A stretch of DNA of 64,000 nt from Prorocentrum cordatum. Its lineage: Eukaryota > Sar > Dinophyceae > Prorocentrales > Prorocentraceae. How positions within the stretch are numbered: the stretch's first letter is position 1; every line of letters starts with the position of its first letter. The DNA is taken from assembly GCA_963575745.1 (NCBI GenBank), contig CAUYUJ010019863.1, forward strand, positions 1-64,000. Reading direction: 5' to 3'. Positions 59,638-64,000 of this stretch are shown here, piece after piece. The position numbers were made by a program, and so were the translations under genes. The notes below the pieces were generated by a model. That model was not told where the DNA came from. It did no database searches and saw only the letters and a program-made list of their open reading frames with translations.

Positions 59638-59795
59638 AACCCTAACTAAGGAATAGGGCCCTGGTAGCTCATCAGTTGAACTTCGATTTCCCATAGGTGG
59701 CCTAAGGAGGAAAACCTAAGACAAACTGCGAAGCAATGAAGGAACCCTGAGCTCCTCCCCCACGAGAAGGGTTTCTTCTGCAACGGCCCGACTGT
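59638..59795. repeat. Dispersed direct repeat, copy 1
   Basis: AGTTGAACTTCGATTTCCCAT onward, with AGGAAAACC, GAGCTCCTCCCC and AAGGGTTTCTTCT(G), matches 62,100-62,262. This copy interrupts the LINE remnant. Confidence 0.75.
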
Positions 59796-61163
59796 AAGTG
59801 CCATCACGGAGAGCGAAGTCTCTTCGGCTGCAGCGACACGGAAACACGGTCGCGCTGGCGGCCTCGATGATCCGCCGCCCGAGACTTGGAAAGCCGCTGC
59901 AGAGGACAGAGTACAGTCAAAACGTATATTGAGGACGCGTGGTAAGGACGCAAGACCCTTGGAGGCTGAAGCTGGGATTTTTTGGGCGGCGGCGACCAGT
60001 GAAAATGGCAAAGGACGGGCCACAGAGGCAAGGACGCAAGGGTATTTCAGATGAAGGCGCGCGTCCTTACTAGGCGCGGTGACTGTACCTGCGCTCGCTT
60101 GGATTACCAGATTCTGCCACATGGTTTGGACGCAGGGTCGGGTCCGTGGCGCCTGGCACAAGGAGCGCGCTGCATGGTCAAACGAAAAGGCCCGACAGCG
60201 TGCGACAACTGAATGCCGATATGACCGCTTCACATTGGATACGAGGCCTTCGCGTTGATCCAGTTGCAGAGGTTGAAGGATGCTGGGGCCGAAGACCGCA
60301 TTTGGCCAACTTCATTCGGCGTTCGCTTCAAAAGAGGCACCGCTGAGGCGATCTCCGTGGCAGGACGAATCCTAGGGGATGCCTGCTCAACCGAGAACGG
60401 CAGCGCGATGCTTTTGGCTTTAGACTGGGCAAAACTTTCGACTCGGTGGTGTCAGACGCTTTGGCAACCTCGCGTTTGGGTGCCCAGACAGACTCGTGAA
60501 TATGGTCAAATAACTAACAGTGCCAGGACCTTCGTGGTGTCCGATTTCGGTGTATCGTCCGCTGAACGGGACCAGTTTTTCGGTATTTGCCAAGGTTGCC
60601 CATTGTCCCCGTTTTTGTTCACCATCTTCATGACGACTTTGTTGATGGCAGGCGCGCAGAAAGAACTTTGGCTGCGGTTACCAGATCTTCCTGACGCAAT
60701 TCGTCCGGGAGCTCATGTACGCAGACGACACTTTGCTCCTCGATGTTGATCCCTTCGTCGTGGGCGAGCTGAGGGCGTGCGTCGAGAACTGTGGCGAGCA
60801 CTACGGCTCAAATTTGAAATGGAGGAAAGAAGATCTGATGAAGGTCCATCCTGCAGAACAGCGCCAGAGATCAAGTACAAGACAAAGAAGCTCTGACTTA
60901 CCTCGGCACCTAGCTCGCGTCGGACAGGTGATGCGGATCGGAGCTGGACTAGAGCATCGGCAGGCCAAACAAGATGCCAAGGCATTGAATCAGCGTGGTC
61001 GAAATCTGCATTGAGCAGACAGAGCAATGTAAAAATTGTCAACGCGTACATGGTTTCCCAGCCTGCGCACTGTCCGTTTGCAACTTGTCTTAATCAGGCA
61101 GAACGTAAAAATATGGACGGCTTTCAGGCGCGCTGGTTAAGGTCAATGTTTCGGGCCCCATCT

Positions 61164-61509
61164 TGGGCGCCCGAGTTATCCGGGGTAACTCGGGTCCGGG
61201 GTAACGCGGGTTTGGATTCCCGAAAAACGAACCCGCGAGTTAGCCCTGACCCGAGTTACCCCTGATGATTCGGGGCTCTGGGCGCCCGAATTATCCAGGG
61301 TAGCCCGGGCCCGGGGTAACGCGGGTTTGGATTCCCGAAAAACGAACCCGCGAGTTAGCCCTGACCCGAGTTACCCCTGGTGATTCGGGGCTCTGGGCGC
61401 CCGAATTATCCAGGGTAGCCCGGGCCCGGGGTAACTCGGGCTCGGAATCCCGAAACGCGAACCCGAGTTAGCCCTGACCCGAGTTACCCCTGGTGATTCG
61501 GGGCTCTGA
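61164..61509. mobile_element. Trimer of a foldback unit inserted in the LINE
   Basis: 346 bp made of three tandem units of about 116 bp (unit starts near 61,164, 61,279 and 61,393). Each unit is roughly self-inverted: GCCCGAATTATCCAGGG pairs with CCCCTGGTGATTCGGG. CCATCT flanks the insert (61,158-61,163 and 61,510-61,515). Removing the insert and one CCATCT rejoins the LINE frame across the site. Confidence 0.85.
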
Positions 61510-61753
61510 CCATCTGCGTACATCAGTCGCGTGTCGAACGTCGCCTTGCTGAACATGGCTGGTGACCGGCCGCCGAGCGAGCTCGTCGTCAGACAACACA
61601 TGATGGCCTCAAGGCAGCTCGCCGGGCACGATCCAGTGAGACACACTCAGCATTGGAACCCGGCAGTCTCGCTCTCGAGCAGCCGACATGCCCCCGGAAG
61701 AGAGGACGCCCCCGGCAAACGTGGGGAATAATGGTAACGAGCAGTTGTTTGGA

Positions 61754-61780
61754 CATTGCTGGGCCCCCTGCCCAGCAATG
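61754..61780. repeat. Perfect 11-bp hairpin
   Basis: CATTGCTGGGC, a 5-nt loop, then GCCCAGCAATG. It lies at the 3' end of the LINE remnant. Its role is unknown. Confidence 0.8.
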
Positions 61781-62099
61781 GGCGAAGTCTGTGCACGAGC
61801 TTGCCCAACACGTGTAGATTGCACCCGCAACGTTCTCTTTCCTCCCACGTTCCTCCTCCCCCGCCCCTCCTCCTCCCTGTCTAGTCATAATTCGCCTTTT
61901 CATGGGTTGCCAATGCTGCAACTCATTGTGCCCACGCGTCCCTCTGGATGCACGGCTGTGTGGTGGTGGTGGTGGGCCCCCTGCCCGTCTTGCTGCCTAC
62001 TTCCGCCCCGAGGGCGGTGCAAGCGCCGGCAGGGTAGCCAGCTGTCCGCGCATGGCGCCTTTGCTTTCTGTGTTGTATCATACCATCGGGGCGTTGACC
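61781..62099. other. Gene-free stretch
   Basis: No gene recognised; a GTGG run lies at 61,960-61,975. Confidence 0.4.
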
Positions 62100-62262
62100 T
62101 AAGGAACTCCAAATAAGGAACGAGGCCCCTTTCTCCCATAAGTTGAACTTCGATTTCCCATGGGAAACCTCAGGAAAACCGAAGGCAAACTGCAGAACAA
62201 TCAAGAAACACCGAGCCCCTCCCCAACGAAAAGGGTTTCTTTTTCAGGGCCCCGACTGTACT
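62100..62262. repeat. Dispersed direct repeat, copy 2
   Basis: Partner of 59,638-59,795 in the same orientation. Confidence 0.75.
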
Positions 62263-62312
62263 CTCTTGCTTGCGCACCGGCTGGCGCAAGGCGACCTGAC
62301 TGACTGACTAGA

Positions 62313-63003
62313 TTGAGCTCCGTCGAAGGCCCTGGTGGGAGCGTTCGCATGCCGCATTGCAAGTATTTCGGCACCATCCTCGCACGCTTCGTGTCCACAC
62401 AGGAAGCTCCACCAGAGGCCCCAGTGGGAGTGTTCGCATGCAGCCCCGCACCCATCCTGGCACACCGCTCACATGCCTCGCATCCCCATAGCCAGCTCCA
62501 CCGACGGCCCCAGTGGGAGAGTTCGCATGCCACCCCGCGCCCATTTCGGCGCACCCCGCGCACGTTTCGTGGCCCCGTGGGGAGCTCCGCCGACAGCCCC
62601 AGTGGTAGCGTTCGCATGCCGCCCCGCCCCCATTTTGGCACATCCTCCACAAGTACCGTGGCCCCATAGGCAGCTCCGCCGACAATACCAGTGAGAGCGT
62701 TCGCATACCGTCCCGCACCCATTTCGGCACACCCCTCGCACGCTTCTTGACCCCATCGAAGGCGCCAGCGGGAGCGTTCGCATGCCGCCCCGCACCCATC
62801 TCGGCACACCCCTCACACAACGCGTGGCCCCGTAGGCAGCTCCACCCAAGGCCCCGGTGTCGATGTTCGCACGCTGACCCGCACCCACTCCGGCGCACCT
62901 CTCGCACGCTTCGTGGCCCCATGGGGAGCTCCACCGAAGACGATAGCAGTACCTGCGCTACTCTCGACTGCATATGGCTGGGCCCTTCGCCAAGGTAATC
63001 CAA
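62313..63003 (-). mobile_element. VNTR element A, copy 4 (tail missing)
   Basis: An inverted array of about eight diverged units (GGGAGCGTTCGCATGCCGCC, GCACACC(C/T)CTC(A/G)CACG, GGGGAGCTCC) followed by the leader at 62,955-63,000, whose reverse complement reads TTACCTTGGCGAAGGGCCCA. No tail is recognisable left of 62,313. Confidence 0.75.
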
Positions 63004-63476
63004 GCTTTCGCGTTCTCGCCTGTCGTCTTCTTCTTGCTCGTGCACCGTGAGGCGGACCGCGAGCCCAACGCCCACCCCCCCCGCTAGACCGGCACGTGAT
63101 AGCCCGAGGAGCCCCCCAAGGAGGCCGCAAGACGGCCCAAGAGGCCCCCAAGACGGCTCTCAAGGTGGGGCCAAGACTGCCAGCAGAGAGGTCCAAGAGG
63201 GGGAACTCACGAGGGCCCCCTGGCCCCCCCCCCTAACGTGGCCCCCAAGATCCCAAGAGGGCCCCCCAGAGGCCCCCCGAGGGCCCCCCGCATTCCCCAG
63301 GAGCGCTGAAAAGGCCCCCACGAGGCCTCCCTCGAGGCCCCCACGAAGCCCCATCAGTAGACGCGGAGGAAGAGGAAGACTAACCAACAACAGCTACACA
63401 CAACAGGCAGCACGGCAACACGCACGCAATCGGAAGCCGCACAAATCCTTTGCTGGAGGTCGGCGGGATGACGTAG
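63004..63476. repeat. CCAAGAGGCCCC minisatellite in the intron
   Basis: 63,100-63,350 is degenerate CCAAGAGGCCCCC / CCCCCAAGA. It lies just downstream of the glycosyltransferase N-terminal exon. Confidence 0.8.
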
Positions 63477-64000
63477 GTCCATTCGATAAAGAACACGGCC
63501 GACCGGCAGCCTGAAGATGTTGAGTTTTTCCATCGAATCCTGCGACTGCGCGATGAACTGGTCGTCGATACAAGACTTGTTGCCCCCGTGGCACTCCAGT
63601 TCGGGAAACCTCCAGTCCGCCACCAGGACGACGTGCCAGCCTGCCTCCTGCAGGACCGCCTGGTTGGCGTCGGTCATCCCCTTGACCCCCAGGGCAATCC
63701 TGGGGTAGTCGGGCATGTGGCGCTTCAGCGAGACCCCCAGCATCACGGCGTGGTCGATGTATTCCTGGTTGTTCTTCCCCGCGTGCGTGACAATGGCCGT
63801 CGCGTCCCTTCCGAGCTGGATGTCGTACAGGGACAGCCACTCGGACCTGGACCCCTCTGTCCACCAAGACAGCAGCTTTGCCTTCGGCGGGGCGTGAGGC
63901 ATCTTTGTTGCCGCCTCAGTTTTCTCAAGCATCTCGACCGCGTCGGCCCCGATCTCGGCCCCGACCTTCTGGAGCGCGAGGCACCGCGGGAGCACGGAGC
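63477..64000 (-). CDS. Family-8 glycosyltransferase, N-terminal exon (partial)
   Basis: The - strand frame runs in from beyond the window. It encodes a stem-like part, then the start of a GT8 catalytic domain: AIVTHAGKNNQEYIDHAVML, SLKRHMPDYPRIALGVKGM, AGWHVVLVADW, and SMEKLNIFRLPVGRVLY, which in this family directly precedes the D-x-D motif. The D-x-D itself is on the exon at 54,215-54,780. The coding edge is between 63,477 and 63,490, and no GT donor is visible there. About 8.7 kb separate the two halves. The true start codon and any signal or membrane anchor lie outside the window. Confidence 0.8.

Larger units (their letters stand above)
58860..61735 (+). pseudogene. LINE endonuclease/reverse-transcriptase remnant
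   Basis: Pieces in order: part of an AP-type endonuclease (AAIFSAYAPHSGKPFEQQHA, 59,020-59,090); a decayed middle holding an inserted repeat near 59,638-59,795; RT from about 60,250 (AEDRIWPTSFGVRFKRGTAE); motif A region LALDWAK then a frameshift near 60,430 to TFDS; motif B GICQGCPLSPFLF (60,589-60,627); motif C MYADDTLLL in another frame (60,715-60,741); and a C-terminal region FQARWLRSMFRAPS that resumes after an insertion (61,164-61,509) as AYISRVSNVALLNMAG. Several frameshifts and stops make it inactive. It differs from the LINE at 13.4 kb. Confidence 0.8.

Overview
The window reads as nuclear DNA from a dinoflagellate-like alga. The supporting signs are high GC, very long microsatellites and minisatellites, many small inverted-repeat elements, LINE and Ty1/copia remnants, and short host coding segments far apart and mostly on one strand. 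This assignment is inference. I saw no rRNA, tRNA, CRISPR array or bacterial operon.

Layout. 0-13 kb is almost gene-free. It holds foldback (MITE-like) elements, dinucleotide to decamer repeats, and two larger composite repeats, here called VNTR element A (4.3-5.3 kb) and composite B (12.1-13.1 kb). 13.4-17.0 kb is a broken LINE on the + strand, followed by an abutting ORF of unknown function. 17.3-27.4 kb is low-complexity DNA with more MITEs. 27,481-35,613 is a Ty1/copia retrotransposon on the - strand with two 286-bp LTRs that look identical. It is followed by minisatellites and a second A element (36.5-38.1 kb). 40.0-40.9 kb is an aquaporin-family gene, and 44.8-45.4 kb is a PDZ-domain gene. 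47.5-51.3 kb is a dense MITE cluster containing a tandem segmental duplication. 51.7-52.6 kb holds two candidate exons. A family-8 glycosyltransferase is split between 54.2-54.8 kb and 63.5 kb to the window end. The 8.7-kb gap between these two pieces holds nested A and B elements, MITEs, a second broken LINE, and a foldback trimer inserted in that LINE.

How the parts relate. Every recognised host coding segment from 38 to 64 kb is on the - strand, as expected for the one-directional gene arrays known in dinoflagellates. The host genes (membrane channel, PDZ protein, glycosyltransferase) do not form an obvious pathway. The strongest new material is the repeat biology. One MITE family (TAAGTCGGGC ends) has eight copies, 10-bp target duplications and an apparent empty site. 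Two composite families are nested in one another. A trimer of a foldback unit sits in a LINE between two CCATCT copies. In the copia element a single UAG separates gag-protease from pol, and a Cys-rich reading frame overlaps the start of pol.
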